Below are positions 1 through 12,290 of a stretch of 64,000 nt of DNA, one piece after another. Every line of letters begins with the position of its first letter. The first letter of the stretch is position 1. Below the pieces are notes generated by a model. It had not been told where the DNA came from, made no database searches, and worked only from the letters and a program-made list of their open reading frames with translations. This DNA is from Neoceratodus forsteri. Lineage: Eukaryota > Chordata > Ceratodontiformes > Ceratodontidae. Made by a program: the position numbers and the translations under genes. Where the stretch lies: the NCBI GenBank assembly GCA_016271365.2, contig CM057454.1, positions 700,863,501 to 700,927,500 of the forward strand, in the 5' to 3' direction.

Positions 1-1190
1 TATTAATAAAATAATAAAATACATTTTGAAAAACAGCCAGCATATCAGGTGCCTTATGATAGTTCAAATGCCTCCCTAAATGGGTGCAGCTTCAGGCTTC
101 TCTTAAAGGCCTCCAGTGAGGGGCCTCCTTCAAGGATCTTGGAAGCAAGTTCCACAGGGCTGGGCCAGCTACTTTAGAGGCCCTGTCTCTAAATGATTTC
201 AGCCATGTCCTGGGAACCACTAGAAGGCCCACCTCAGAGGCGAGAGAGAGTGGTCGACATGATAGGGAGTCAGGAGGTTACACAGATAGATAGGGCCCAG
301 TCCAAAGAGGACTTTAAAAGTCAGTAAACCAACCTTGAAGGTAATTCACTACTCACCACCAGCAGCCAATGCAGATCACACTGGACTGAAGACACATGAC
401 AAGACCTCGAAAGGCTTGCCAGCAACCTGGACACTACATTCTGCACCAGCTGCAGGTGAAGTAAGACCCTCAATTTACCACAAGGTACAGAGTGTTACAG
501 TAGTTGTGTCTGAAGTCACAAAAGCATGCACTTGTGAGGGAAAATCATTAAGAAGGATCAAGGCTTTAATCCAGGTGATATTCCTGAGGTGGTGAAAGCC
601 ACTCAAGACAATAGATAACACCCAAACCTCACGTGAGAGCCCATCATCCACAATGACCCTCAGATTCTTCACCTTGACAGAGACAGCAAGAGGGCATGAA
701 GCAAGCATGAAACTAATCACTTAAACTGTCACTCCTACACCCTGTCAATGACCAGGTCAATCACCAGAAACTCTGTCTAGTCTAGGTTATAAGACTCAGT
801 CAGCTAGATGACATCCAGTCCTGGATCTTGGCCAGGCATGTATTGAAAGGAATGAGCCCTGAGGAACTATGTAAGACAGGGGCTTCAGGAGAGAGAAAAA
901 TACCTCTGCATCCTGTCTGTGAAAAAGAATCAAACCAGCTGATAATGATGCCAGAGAGTCCAGAGAGCTCCCTAAGGTGATTGAAAAACACACTATGGTC
1001 CACAGTGTCAAATACTGAGGAGAGAGAGTAGAATGAGAACTGACCATTCCCTCTATCTCTGGCCCTGAGAAGATCCTTTGTACTCCTGACTAACGTAGTC
1101 TCCGTACTGTGAAATGGCATAAATCCCAAATGGAGAAGCTCATAAATGCCAAAGATACTGAGATGTGCTTTGTAATGCAGTGCTACTATT
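1..1190 (-). pseudogene. L2-like reverse transcriptase and C-terminal domain relic
   Basis: The minus-strand reading at 1129-800 contains HSTETTLV, then FDTVDHS (RT palm, first catalytic Asp block) and CLAKIQDWM (end of palm and thumb). Below 800 the frame breaks, but short blocks remain recognisable, including a WQAFRGLV-like stretch near 420 and LLVVPRTW near 210. The YxDD block is not preserved in a readable frame. The role of the intact family is reverse transcription of the LINE RNA at a nicked chromosomal target. The copy is clearly inactive. Confidence 0.7.
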
Positions 1191-1984
1191 TTCTTAATAA
1201 CCTTTCACAGGAAGAGAAGGCTGCAGACCAGTCTATATATCACTAAGCAGTCTGGATGCAAAGAAGATTTCTTCAGAGGGGGCATCACCAGTGACTTTTC
1301 ATGGCACTATAGAACAACCCTCTGAGGTTGAGCGCCAGACAATTTCAGGGATACTGGACCCACAGACTCACACAATCCACTAGGAAGACATGTCAGTCCT
1401 TGGTCCAGTTCACAACAAATGGGCCATAGCTTCAAGAATCCTCACGGACCTTTCCATTCTCACTGGTCTAAACTCACTCCAGACAGGAAGACTGTTCCTA
1501 CTGATGACCCTCTCTCCACTGTGGGGCCATGAAAACCATACTGGAGCAATCCTGGACCTGATAGAGGACATTCTGTCAAAGAAGAACAGAGTAAACTCTT
1601 CATAGCTGATGGCTGACACTGCTCTTGTCAGCTGAAGACAGGCAGAGTAAGAGTAGCCTGTCCACAGTCTGAAGAGATGAACCAGTCTGTTCTTCCCCTG
1701 CAATCTCCTGGACAGGAATTCTGCCTTGCTATGGGAGATTATGCTTTCATACTCAAAGTCAGTCTGTCCACCTCAGTCCCAGTCCTCCACAGATAATGCT
1801 CTTACCTCTGACCCTTGGTCATCATCTCCCTAAGCTCTACATCAAACCATGGTGACCTGAAGTGAGAAGACCTGGATTGATTACATACTGTGTCAGAGTT
1901 GAGAACAGAGGCAACCATACTGTTAGAGGCTGTCACCACCTCTCCCAAACCTGCCCAACAAGCAACCATCACACCCAAGAGTTC

Positions 1985-2680
1985 CATCATTGCCTGAGTC
2001 CTACAGGGGCAACCCCTTTAAAGGTGGTAGCAGACCATCTCCACATGGGAAAAACTTCTAGGTGGGCCTTGAATGAGAACTTTACCATACAGTGATCTGA
2101 CCACATGAATGGATCAATCTCAAGGCTATCTACCTCAAGTCTCAGTGAGAATATTAAGTCCAAGGCATGACCATGTCTGTAGGTCACAGTAGTAACAACT
2201 TGTGCAGGACCCAACTAATCCATCATCTGGAGGAAGTCTTGTCCAAAATGCAAGAGTTCATCATCAAGCCAAGCATTGACATCACCCAGAACCAACCATC
2301 TAGGTGACTCCAATACTCTCTCAGTGATGAAGTCTGCTACCTCTGGCAGAAATTCCTCTCATGCCCCAGAGACTGGTACACCAGAAGGATTCTGCAACCT
2401 GCACCTGGACCCCAATGTATGGCCACACAATCAAATGGCCAGTAGATTCCACTGGGTTCACCAAAAGTTCAGGTCAGATCTAAAAGAGATGGCCACATCT
2501 CACCACTATGATCCTTCTTGAGCAGTGCACCACAGAAATCCAGCTGACATAGATGCCTCCAACACTGGACAAACTGACAAACATCATCACTCAACTAGGT
2601 CTCTGTGATGCAAGCCAGATTGACTGACAAAATCAAGTCCACTATAATTACAGTTTTTTCCTGATTGATCTGGCACTGCA
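1985..2680 (-). pseudogene. L2-like endonuclease domain relic
   Basis: Minus-strand translation shows a CITET-like endonuclease block near 2610, a DDELLHFGQDFL-like block near 2250, then HGHALDLIF and SDHCMVKF (about 2060-2180). These are the characteristic late blocks of CR1/L2-type apurinic endonucleases, which nick target DNA for target-primed reverse transcription. Just downstream on the same strand SPWFDVELREM (about 1820-1850) is the conserved linker into the RT. Frames change several times and stops are frequent, so no active protein is encoded. Confidence 0.7.
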
Positions 2681-2800
2681 AAGTACTGCCTGAAAGGAAA
2701 AGACATAGGTTTCTGGCCTAATGGCTACTTGCTCACTAAGTCCAAAAGGAGCCCTGGGTATAGGAACCAAACACATCTGATCCATTTCACCCCAGAATGC

Positions 2801-4779
2801 CTCCAGGTCCTCATCACCCTAATACTGATCTCTTTATACCCTGGCTTAATGAATATTTTGATATCTCCCCATACATCAAATAAAGTGCAAACAGTATTGC
2901 TGTAAATAAGTATAAAAACTGTTTATAAACATAACTTATCATTTTGTTTGCAGATTTAATATTCACATGTAGTGATACTATATGCCTTGAGGAGTATGCC
3001 ATCCATTTACATCTTGCGTGGCATAAAGATGTTCTACCCTTATGGACTTTGGACTTCTAAATTTTTGTATTGATTAGCCCTCTCTTTTCTTTTCTTTTAA
3101 CATTCTCCAGTTGTTTGAGTGATGTTTCAGCTTTTTAACTTGTGATGCCCATCTTTCTTATCTGTTTATGTTCTCTTGCTCTGTTTGATTACACTTTCAT
3201 GAAATTGTAACTTAAGTATGTTGCATTTTTTACTCAGAATGATGACGTCACTAGTCACTATATATGACACTGTTATCCTGTGTCTTATACATCTTTTAAC
3301 AAAGGAAACCTTTTTTCCTGAAATGTGTCAAGATGTGTCTATCACTGGCACTTTAAATAAACTTTTAGCAGAATTCATGCAGCTTGTTGAGCAGCCATAT
3401 TATTTTGGTGATGAGTGCAGGAATTCTTCCTTTTTTTGCTGTTTGTTTATCCCCTGCACCCTGGCTTGGTGAAGATTCTTATTTGAAGCCACTATTCTCC
3501 TTATTTGCAATTCCTATGCCATGCCACCTACATCCCACCTTTCTTTAATGCCCACCTGCCTACAGTGCCTGTATGCTGATGGTGGCATGGGTGCTCATCA
3601 AAGGGTAGAGGTCCAGCAGCTGGGATTGAGAATAGCTAAGACTAAGGGGCCTGAAAACCCACACATAGCTACACCAGCTGATCCAAACATCCCAAACCAC
3701 TTCTTTCACAAACACAATCCTAAACTTAAAACCACCACACCTTTTTTCTTGCTCACCTTATGCCCAATACCCATAACCAGACACGCACACCATCCTATTG
3801 CAGTAAAATAAGTATTTTCAAACACCAGACATCCAACTACCAACATAATATACAGTACATATTTTGTTTGTTGAAGATGGCTATGGCAAAGAATATTCTT
3901 GTTGTTACTAGCCCTGCTTTAAGTAATTTGGGATTTTCTGAAAACAGTCCATCTACACTGCAGTGGCTGAATATGTTCCAATTTTTCAGATGTATGTTTT
4001 AAACTTTTGGAGAGATGTTACTAAATTCCAAAACAAAAGTTATCTGTAATCTCATGTCTAGATTTTTCTTATTTTTCAGAATTAACAGGTCTTTCCTGTT
4101 TTGATATTTAGCCGTCTGTAAGGAAATACTAACTGTTTCCTTGCCATAGCTTCTTGACTGTAAAGTCATTTTCAGAGCAGTTCCAAGCGCAAGCATAGGA
4201 ACTGACCATATAGAATGCTTGAATCAGGACAGGGGCTGTGTAAGCTTAGCATATAAAACAGTGTTGCCAACTATTACTTTTCTAAATCAGCATGAAGAAA
4301 TATTATTCTGGCTATCAACAAAGGCACAAATCTAGGAATTTTACAGTTTTACTCTCTATTTTAGATGTAAAACTAAGATTAAGTGAGTTGTTTAACTCTT
4401 CTATGAATTTAATAACGTCTGTTACAGTACCCTTCAAATTACAAGCAGCATGTCAATGTAACAGTGCCAGTGTTGTATATTCTGTGTGTACTGCTTGTTA
4501 CCCTGGAAGACAACCTTTTCTTTCCACTAACCAAGAAACAGATTTGCATAGCTGGGTACTATGGTAACACCCACAGCTGTGCTGCATTTCTGTAAAAAGA
4601 TGTTATTGTTAAACGTGACAACATTATGCGTTAGGATAAACTCAATGAAAAAATCAAAAAGCTGTTAGTGGGATATTGGTACTGATGTTAGATTCCAGAA
4701 AAGATTGTAGTGCATTAAGACCCACATCTATGGTAATGCATAAAAAATGTGTTTCTCATCTTATGCTCTGTACTTTTTT
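2801..4779. other. Unassigned AT-rich intergenic DNA
   Basis: No gene, TE domain or clear repeat is recognisable here. Short open frames such as 3218-3472 and 3521-3811 have no motif, no suitable codon pattern and no neighbouring exons. A poly-pyrimidine stretch lies near 3080-3110. Confidence 0.5.
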
Positions 4780-5850
4780 AAATTTAATATACTTTATTGT
4801 TTTTTGCTGAACAACATACAGTCCAAACAATGATGATGAACAAACATAACTACCAGCAAAGACAAAAACACACCCACCCATCCCCCATAGCTAAGCGACC
4901 CAGGTTACAGGGAAATCAGCAAAGTAAGGAAGAGGGTTCAAGAAGCTAACAGCAAATTGGGATGGTTAGCCCAGGGTTAAGACCTAACTGACATCAAGGA
5001 CAAAAGCATATAAAGTGATTATCATCGATCATGAAATTGATTAGGACACCTTATCAATGAAACAATCTGTTTCTCAATCACCAGTGTGTCCAAGATTTCT
5101 TGGTGCCATTCTTTATATGAGGGATAGCTTAGTTCTCCAATGATGTAAAATAATTAATTTCACTATGATCATAATTAGAGCCATATGGGATTTACAAGTA
5201 TGGATTAAGTCAGGAGGGTACAGATCCACAAGGCAGATATCAGTGTAAAAGATCATCCAAACCCAAGAGCAGGTCTAGCAATGTCTTTATGGCTTTCCAG
5301 AAGGAATCACCTTTCACATGTCCCAAGGTACATGTTTGCGATGACCTTCAGTGAGGGATTGCACTGGGAGCATATGGGAGATGAAAATTTGCCCATTTTA
5401 TACAATTTATGTAGGATGTAATATATATTATGGAGGATTTGGCAATGAATTAGGCACAGTCTATCTTGTTTAATGTATTTATACAAATTGTGCCAAACTG
5501 AATCCCATACCCTGGAATAACATATGCCAGTGGGGTGTATAGCCTGTACTTTTTCTAGCAGATGCATAGAGTCTTGGGTATAGGATCTCAAGTGGTGGAC
5601 TAATGGTTGAAGGAAAAAATTGGTATAACATGAGAAGTTTTTGTGAGAGAACCTACACCCACAACAATAGGCCCACCTGGTGGCTTATGCAGGATCACAT
5701 GAGTTTCAGAGAGATAGTAAAATGTTGGGAAATTGGTATTTTTTACTTTTAGGAACCTGTAGTTCTTGCTGTGTGATAAACCCTCCCATGAATGTTTCAG
5801 CTAACATTTAAAATAATTCAATTTGAAACCTGCTACTGGGATAAGAATAA
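4780..5850 (-). mobile_element. L1-type LINE, 5'-truncated 3' end
   Basis: The minus strand at 5591-5307 translates to the C-terminal region of an L1 ORF2, with a HNIYYILHKLYKMG block followed by a CSQC pair. This is the position and spacing of the L1 C-terminal cysteine motif. The 3' end is at about 4780-4800, where the minus strand reads CAATAAAGTATATT, a polyadenylation signal close to the terminus. The upstream boundary near 5850 is soft. Only the distal part of the element is present, as is common for 5'-truncated LINE insertions. Confidence 0.65.
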
Positions 5851-6089
5851 AGCACTTAATTGTTGTCACTATCAAAAATCAACCATCTTTCTTTCTCTAT
5901 ATAATCACACAGCTTTTTGATAAATTGTCACTACTACATTAATGTTTATAGGCAGAAGGTGGAGGATGGCTTACATTTTTGATACAGAACCTTGTTGTTG
6001 GTCATACAGTATATGACCTGAGTCATATTGTCCTCCTCAGAATCAATGTCAACTAAATTGTCACATACATTGAAGACTATCAGTTTTGC

Positions 6090-9000
6090 CTGTGGCCTCA
6101 GATGCAGAGATTCCTAGTGGATATTGCCTCATTGTTCCTGTCATCTTTTGCCACATTGTTCCTAGCAGCCATTGCCGCATTGTTCCTGGCGGCTGTAGCT
6201 GCACAGATTCCTGGTGGCCATTGCCTCATTTTTCCTGGTGGCTGTAGCCATGGAGATTCTGGGCATCTATTGCTGTGCTTGACTGTGGCTGTGTGACTGT
6301 AGCTCAGGGAGCCAGTCGGAAGGCACTAAAGTTGACAGTGCAAAGTTTGTACTGGCCTCAGTGTCTCTGCTATAAAAGCAGAGACCGGGAATCTTGAGTA
6401 ACTTTGCATGGCTACTGCCATAGCAACAGAGATTCTTGTGGCCTTAGTTGCATTGTTCCTGGTGGACTTTGCCACATTGTTCCTGGTGGCCATTGCCTCA
6501 TTGTTCCTGGTGGCCATAGCTAGGGGAAATTCCCAGCGCCATTGCCACACTGATCTTGGTAGCCATTGCCTCATTGTTCCTGGTGGCCATACCCATGGAG
6601 ATTCTTGGTGGCTGTTGCTGCATTGTTCATGGAGGTCATAGTTGCAGAGATTCCGGAAGCCATTGCCATGCTTGATTGTGGCTGTGTGACTGTGGCTCAG
6701 TGGAGCCAATTGAAGACACCAAAGCAGTGTCTCTGTTATTAAAGCAGAGGCCAGAATATGCTCAAATGATTTTGCTTGTGGCCACAGCTGCAGAGATTCC
6801 TGGTAGCAGTTGCCATATTGTTCCTGCCAGCCTTTGTTGTATTGTTCCTGGCGGCCATTGCCGCATTCTTCTTGGAGGCCATAGCTGTGGATATTCCAGG
6901 TGGCAGTTGTCATGCTTGACTGTGGCTGTGTGATTGTGACTTAGGGGACCCAACTGGAAGGCACCAAAGCTGATGGTGCAAAGTTTGAACTGGCCACAGT
7001 GTTTCTGCTATAAATGTAGAGACCAGGATATGCTCAAGATTTTGCTTGTGGCAGCAGCCAGAGATTTCTGCTTGCAATTGCCACATTGTTCCTGTGTGCC
7101 ATTGTCATGTTGTTCTTGGAGGCAGTAGCAGCGGAGATTCCGGTGGCTGTTGCCGTGTTTAACTGTGGCTCAGGAGCCAATTGGAAGGTGCCAAAGCTAA
7201 TGGCGTGAAGTTTAAACTGGCCACAGTCTCTCTGCCATAAAAGCAGAGACCAGGATATGTTCAAGTGATTTTGCTTGCGGCTGCAGAGATTCCTGGTGGC
7301 CATTTCTGCACTGTTCATGGTAGCCATTGCCACATTGTTCTTGGTGACCATTGCGCATTGTTCTTGGCAGCTGTAGCCACAGAGATTCTGGGCAGCAGTT
7401 GCCATGCATGACTGTGGCTGTGTAACTGTGGCTCACAGGAGCCAATTGGAAGCACCAAAACTAACAGCATGAAGATTGAACTGGCTGCAGTGTTTCTGCT
7501 ATAAAAGCAGAGACCAGGATATGCTCAAGTGATTTTGCTTGTGTCCATAGCCACAGAAATTCCTGGTGGCCATTGCCACATTGTTCCTGGCAGCCATTGC
7601 CGCATTGTTCTTAGTGGCCATAGCCATGGAGATTCTGGGCAGCTATTGATGCATTGTTCCTGGCGGCTGTAGCCACAGATATTCTGGGTGGTTGTTGCCT
7701 TGCTTGACTGTGGCTGTGTGACTGTGGCTCAGGGAGCCAATCAGAAGGTACTAAAGCCAACAGCATAACATTTTAACTGGCTGCAGTGTCTCTGCTTTAA
7801 AAGCAGAGACCAGGATATCTCTAGTGATTTTGATTGTGGCCACAGCCACGAGATTCCTAGCAGCCTTAGCCACATTGCTCCTTGTGGCCATTGCCACATC
7901 ATTCCTGGAGGCCATTATCTCATTGTTCCTGGTGGCCATTACTGCAGAGATTCCTGGTGGCTGTTGTTGCATTGTTCATGGAGGCCGTAATTCATGTGAG
8001 ACTTGGGGCAGCCATTGCTGCACTTGACTGTGGTTAGGTGATTGTGGCTCAGAGGAGCCACTCAGAAGGCCCAAAGCCAATGGCACAACGCTTGAACTGG
8101 CTGCAGTGTCTCTGCTATAAAAGTAGAGGCCAGAACATGGTCATGTGATTTTGCTTGTGGCCGCAGCTGCAGAGATTCTTGGTGGCCATTGCCACATTGT
8201 TGCTGGCGCCATTGCCACATTGTTCCTGGCTGCCATAGCCACAGATTTTCCAGGCTGCCATTGCCATGCTTGACTGTGGCTGTATGACTGTGGCTTAGGG
8301 GACCCAATCGAAAGACACCAAAGCAAACAGAACAAAGTTTGAACTGGCCACAGTGTCTCTGCTATAAAAGCAGAAATCAGGATATGCTCAAGTGATTTTG
8401 CTTGTGGCAGCAGTCACAGAGATTTCTGGCTGCCATTGCCACATTGTTCCTGGGTTCAATTGTTGCATTGTTCTTGGTGGCTGTAGCTGCAGAAATTCCA
8501 GGTGGCTGCTGCTGTGCTTGACTGTGGCTGTGGACTGTGGCTCAGGGAGCCAATTGGAAGGTGCCAAAGCTAACGGTGTGAAGTTTGAACTAGTCCAGTG
8601 TCTCTGCTATAAAAGCAGAGACCAGAATATGCTCAAGTAATTTTGCTTGTGGCATGGCCACAGAGGTTCCTGGCAGCCATTGCTGCATTGTTCATAGTGA
8701 CCATTGCCACATTGTTCCTGTTGGCCATTGCTGCATTGTTCCTGGTGACCGTAGCCACAGAGATTCTGGGCAGCTGTTGCCATCAATAACTGTGGCTATG
8801 TTATTGTGGCTCAGAGGAACCAATTGGAAGATGCCAAATCTAATGGTATGAAGTTTGAACTGGCTGCAGTGTCTCTGCTATAAAAGCAGAGACCAGGATA
8901 TGCTCAAGTGATTTAGCTTGCTTCTGTAGCTACAGAGATTCCTGGAGGCTATTGCTGCATTGTTCCTGGCAGCCATTGCCGATTGTTCCTAGTGGCCATA

Positions 9001-9490
9001 GCCATAGAGATTCCGGGAAGCCATTGCTACACTGTTCCTGGCAGCCATAGCCACAGAGATTCTGGATGGCTTTGCCGTGCTTGACTGTGGATGTGTGACT
9101 GTTGCTCAGAAGAGCCAATCAGAAGGCACCAAAGTTAATGGCATGAACTTTGAACTGGTCACAGTGTCTCTGTTTATAAAAGCAGTGACCAGGATATGCT
9201 CATGTGATTTTGCTTGCATCCACAGCTGCAGAGATTCCTGGTGGCCATTGCTATTGTTCCTGGCAGCAGTTTCTGCATTGTTCCTAGCTGCCATAGCCAT
9301 GGAGATTCCTGGTGGCTGTTGCTGCATTGTTCCTGGTGGTGATAGCCACAGAGATTCTATGCAGCTGTTGCTGTGCTTGATGGTGGCTGTGTGACTGTGG
9401 CTCAGGGAGCCAATTGGAAGGTGTCAAAGTCAATGGCACAAAGTTTGAACTGGCTGTAGTGTCTCTGCTACAAAAGCAGATACCAGGAAC
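6090..9490. repeat. Higher-order tandem array, 12 hairpin-bearing units of 223+24n bp
   Basis: A direct tandem array. Twelve copies of a block ending in a CTATAAAAGCAGAGACC-like sequence occur with the G of AAAAG at 6378, 6744, 7016, 7243, 7507, 7803, 8123, 8370, 8615, 8886, 9182 and 9476. The spacings are 366, 272, 227, 264, 296, 320, 247, 245, 271, 296 and 294, so most lengths fall near 223 plus a multiple of 24. The variable part is an inner 24-bp repeat (consensus roughly CATTGTTCCTGGTGGCCATT plus CCCA). Since 24 is a multiple of 3, several open frames run through the array on both strands. They are repeat by-products, not genes. Confidence 0.9.
6363..6385. repeat. Example of the 9-bp-stem hairpin repeated in every array unit
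   Basis: Left arm GTCTCTGCT, loop ATAAA, right arm AGCAGAGAC. The stem is perfect in the units at 6378, 7803, 8615 and 8886. In the units at 6744, 7507 and 8123 the changes leave only G-T pairs on the plus strand. The remaining five copies have true mismatches. Confidence 0.85.
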
Positions 9491-10350
9491 AGAATTTTCT
9501 CCCACCTTCCCACCCCGCACCACCTACATTAACTAAGTAGGTTCCTGGGTTCCTTCCAGAGGAAGCTACCATTGGCCAAGGAGGGGCAGGGGCATTTTAC
9601 CATCAGGAAGAAAAAGAATCTAAGTGACTAGTGATCTGTAAGAAACATTTTAGTTCCCATTCTAAGGTGACTTCATGGTCTATTTCTATCAGGTTTGTCA
9701 TTTACAAAATAGAATTACATTGGGTTTGGGATTTTAGGGAATATTCCATTTTGAAAAATACTGCTAATTTTGGGCAATGGCAAGATCTTTCATTTAAGTT
9801 AAATGGATGTGTAGGTACTGGGATTGGGGTATTTAGAGGTGAATTGCAAGTTGTAAAGTAGTGCAAATGTTGAAGCATTTAAGAAGGATTTGCATCTAAA
9901 CCACTGAACTTGTAGTTACTGTTTAAGATAGGGAATATAGAGGAAATTGCAGCAGGGCAGGAGCAGTTAGGGGGATATTGCCTTCTTTAAGTTCTGCAAG
10001 GTAGGCAATATACAGGTGGGAACAGAGTAGAGGCATGTTGAGCCTTTTTAGAAGGCATTGCATCTGAGCTACGGTATTTATGATTACTGTTAAGATAAAA
10101 TGAATTACACAGAATGGTGGAGAGGGCAGGGGTATGGTTCTTGCTGGATGGGAAGGGAAGCTCTGGGAGAGAGCAGGTAGAACAGTGTGGTGCAATGGAT
10201 GTGGATGCAGCGGTGTTCATGGAAACACTGTGGAGGTTGAGGGGTTGTCGATATGTATCATATTGGGCAAATAAAGTAGAATTAAGCATCCTAAGGGGGA
10301 ATGATAAGGAGGTGGAGAACTTAGGGAGGGGGAAACAACAACTACAATGA
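9491..10350. other. Unassigned sequence with a weak local duplication
   Basis: No gene is recognised. A blurred direct repeat can be seen: a TTTAAGAAGGATTTGCATCT-like segment near 9877 resembles TTTTAGAAGGCATTGCATCT near 10048, each followed about 20 bp later by TTACTGTTTAAGATA or TTACTGTTAAGATA. Nothing else is supported. Confidence 0.4.
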
Positions 10351-10938
10351 CAGCAGGAGGAGGTGAGGGGCTTCTGAAATGGAAAGAGAGAGAGGGTGAG
10401 ACCAGCTAGGGACATGGAGTGAGAAGGCAAGACCGGGGGGCTCAGGGTGAAAGGGTCCCAGACCAGGAAGTGAGGTAGTAATGGCTGGCAGGAAGTGTGG
10501 AGTAAGGGCAGGAGTACTCTGGGCTCAAGGAAGGGCACTTGGCCTCAGCAGCAGGGGAAATCAAACATATGCTGGGGGATCACAGAGTCTAACAGGTTCA
10601 TACCTCTGGCAGATGGAATGAAGGGGTGAGTTCTAGAAGGACTGGGGGACAACAACTTTGGCCCAAGGAATGGGGATCGGTAGAGAGGAAGCTAGTGAAA
10701 GAAGCAAGGATAGAAAGATGGGCAATGGGAAAGGGGTGGATGGGGAGGCTTGAAGGGAAAGGAGACTAGGAGACCTGGGAAGTAGGGGTCCCAGACTACA
10801 GGTTCTTCAGGAAGGATAGGGCTGGCAGGAAGGGCAGGGGTTGTGTGGCACATCAGGAGGACATTAAAGGCTACAGAAGGGCAGGAAAGCAAGGGAAGCA
10901 GAAATCTTGTGGGTCATAATGAGAAGCAAGCTAGGGCA
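10351..10938 (+). other. Purine-rich degenerate sequence, possibly CR1 5' region
   Basis: Strongly G/A-rich plus strand, with two similar stretches (about 10440-10520 and 10780-10860) sharing GGGTCCCAGAC and GGCTGGCAGGAAG. The composition resembles the ORF1/5' region of the minus-strand CR1 at 25.3-26.4 kb, and recognisable CR1 endonuclease sequence starts at 11889 after an inserted DNA element. Assignment to the 5' end of that CR1 is inference. Confidence 0.35.
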
Positions 10939-11888
10939 TTAACTCATTGCCTCCTAGAAACGTCTGTAGGTGTCGGCAAAACTAACTACAGTGTGTCCCA
11001 GAATGCCTACAGAAGTCACCTACAGACTTCCTGTGTGCCCAGAAATGTCTGGAGAAGTCACTCACATATTTTAATATTACTTGCCAGCCAGAATTGATTA
11101 GAATTGACTGCATAGTACCATTAGAAAGGTAATGTTGTGCTGAACAGCCTTGCCACTGACACTTTCTGTGTATCATGTTCACTTTAGGAGTTATTCACAT
11201 TTGTTTAGGACATTTTGTCAATCTAGAACCACCTAAGCACTTTGAAGAAAACACACATTCTGGTATCTTAGCCAGTATAAAACAAAACCAAATTGAGGTA
11301 CAGTTGATTGCATAGAACCATTGAAAGGCAATTTTGTGTGGAACAACTTTGCCACTGATACATTGTGAGTGTCATGTATACTTTAGGAGTTATATGCATT
11401 TGTTTATGGTATGGTGTGCATAGTTCAGATTTGTCCCTCAAACCTCACCAATACACCTGGACTCAAATGGGGAAAAATTATGTTTAATACTACAGAAATA
11501 GCTGTTTGTTTTACAAACAAATTATTAAAATTACATCTAATCTCTGGATGCTTAATTTGGTGTTGATATGTTACATATTTACCAACAAAAAGGTTTATGG
11601 TGCATTTTAGTGGAAAAATATTTTGTTTTGCTGTTTCGACCAGCACAGAAATAAAACTAAATTACCTGCTATTCCTTGCATACCACTGTTGGAAAGGTAA
11701 TTTATGCTGAACAATTTTGCCTTTCATACTTTGTGTCTAGCACTTATGGTTTTGTGCTATTAGCATTTGTTTCTGACATGCCAATTATGTCTTGATTTTT
11801 GCTTAGAAGGGCCCAGTATTGACTGTTAACAGTATACAGGAGACAGGTGCTGCAACTACAGAGAGCTCCTGTGGAGGCAATGAGTTAA
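10939..11888. mobile_element. TTAA-flanked, piggyBac-like non-autonomous DNA transposon
   Basis: Terminal inverted repeats: the left end TTAACTCATTGCCTCC (10939-10954) is exactly complementary to the right end GGAGGCAATGAGTTAA (11873-11888). TTAA at both ends is consistent with the TTAA target duplication of piggyBac-like (or Kolobok) elements. There is no transposase; the interior holds three diverged copies of a ~120-bp module. The element sits inside CR1-derived sequence, since CR1 endonuclease code resumes directly to the right (RLGVVYRPPM). Confidence 0.75.
11098..11780. repeat. Three spaced copies of a ~120-bp module inside the TTAA element
   Basis: Copies at about 11098-11212, 11298-11412 and 11660-11780 share the order TGCATA..ACCATT..GAAAGG, then TGCTGAACAA-like, TTTGCC, and GCATTTGTTT or ACATTTGTTT at the end. 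The spacing is unequal (about 200 and 360 bp), so this is not a simple tandem array. Confidence 0.6.
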
Positions 11889-12290
11889 TAAGGCTGGGAG
11901 TGGTCTACAGACCTCCAATGTAGAGCAAGGAAGTGGACATGCAGATGCTGTGGGTGGTTCAAAGGATGGCGCTTAACCTCCCAGATATAGACTGGGATAT
12001 TCCATCAGCTAGGTCAACCAGAAGCAGAGATATCCTCGAGTCCCTCCAGAGAGCCTTCCTGCAGCAGCTGGTCAGGAGACCACCAGGAGAGACAACATAC
12101 TTGATGTGGTCCTCCCATGGGGACAGTGTGGAGGGTGGGGACAGGTCAACCTAGTAGCAAGTGATCATAACACAGTGGACTTCAGGGTTAGAGCAGTGTA
12201 TGAAATGAGTCAAACCATCACAGTTGTCCTGGACTTCAGGCAGGCAGATTTTCCCAGAATGAGGGAGATATTCAGGAATGAATTGGGTGG
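11889..12290 (+). pseudogene. CR1 endonuclease C-terminal relic
   Basis: The block after RLGVVYRPPM reads NLPDIDWD (the CR1 endonuclease GDFNxPDIDW block without its start), then SRDILESLQRAFLQQLV (the usual FLE...D.FL.QLV block). A frameshift near 12095 precedes the LDVVLP block. A later DFRxxDF-like block near 12230 belongs to the linker into RT. The order and spacing match CR1 ORF2. Confidence 0.75.

Larger units (their letters stand above)
1..2800 (-). mobile_element. L2-like LINE, degenerate, nearly full ORF2
   Basis: Reading the minus strand from 2800 down to 1 gives, in order, an AP-endonuclease-like part, a linker, a reverse transcriptase and the C-terminal tail expected of the L2 branch of the CR1/L2 LINEs. 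All three frames are used, with many stops and frameshifts, so the copy is dead. The lowest-coordinate end (about 1-40) is AT-rich and is probably the 3' terminus. The segment at 60-400 matches the usual L2 C-terminal block on the minus strand (LLVVPRTW followed by an ALWN-like motif). L2 is my first choice; Rex1 or another CR1-superfamily clade is possible. Confidence 0.75.

Noticed and set aside
6326..6913. 195-residue open frame on the minus strand with MATRNN-like repeats
   Set aside because: It is produced by the 24-bp inner repeat of the tandem array. Similar frames appear on both strands in nearly every unit.
9987..10538. 183-residue minus-strand open frame rich in Ser, Pro and Leu
   Set aside because: Complement of a purine-rich stretch that lacks stops by composition. 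No domain, and no exon context.
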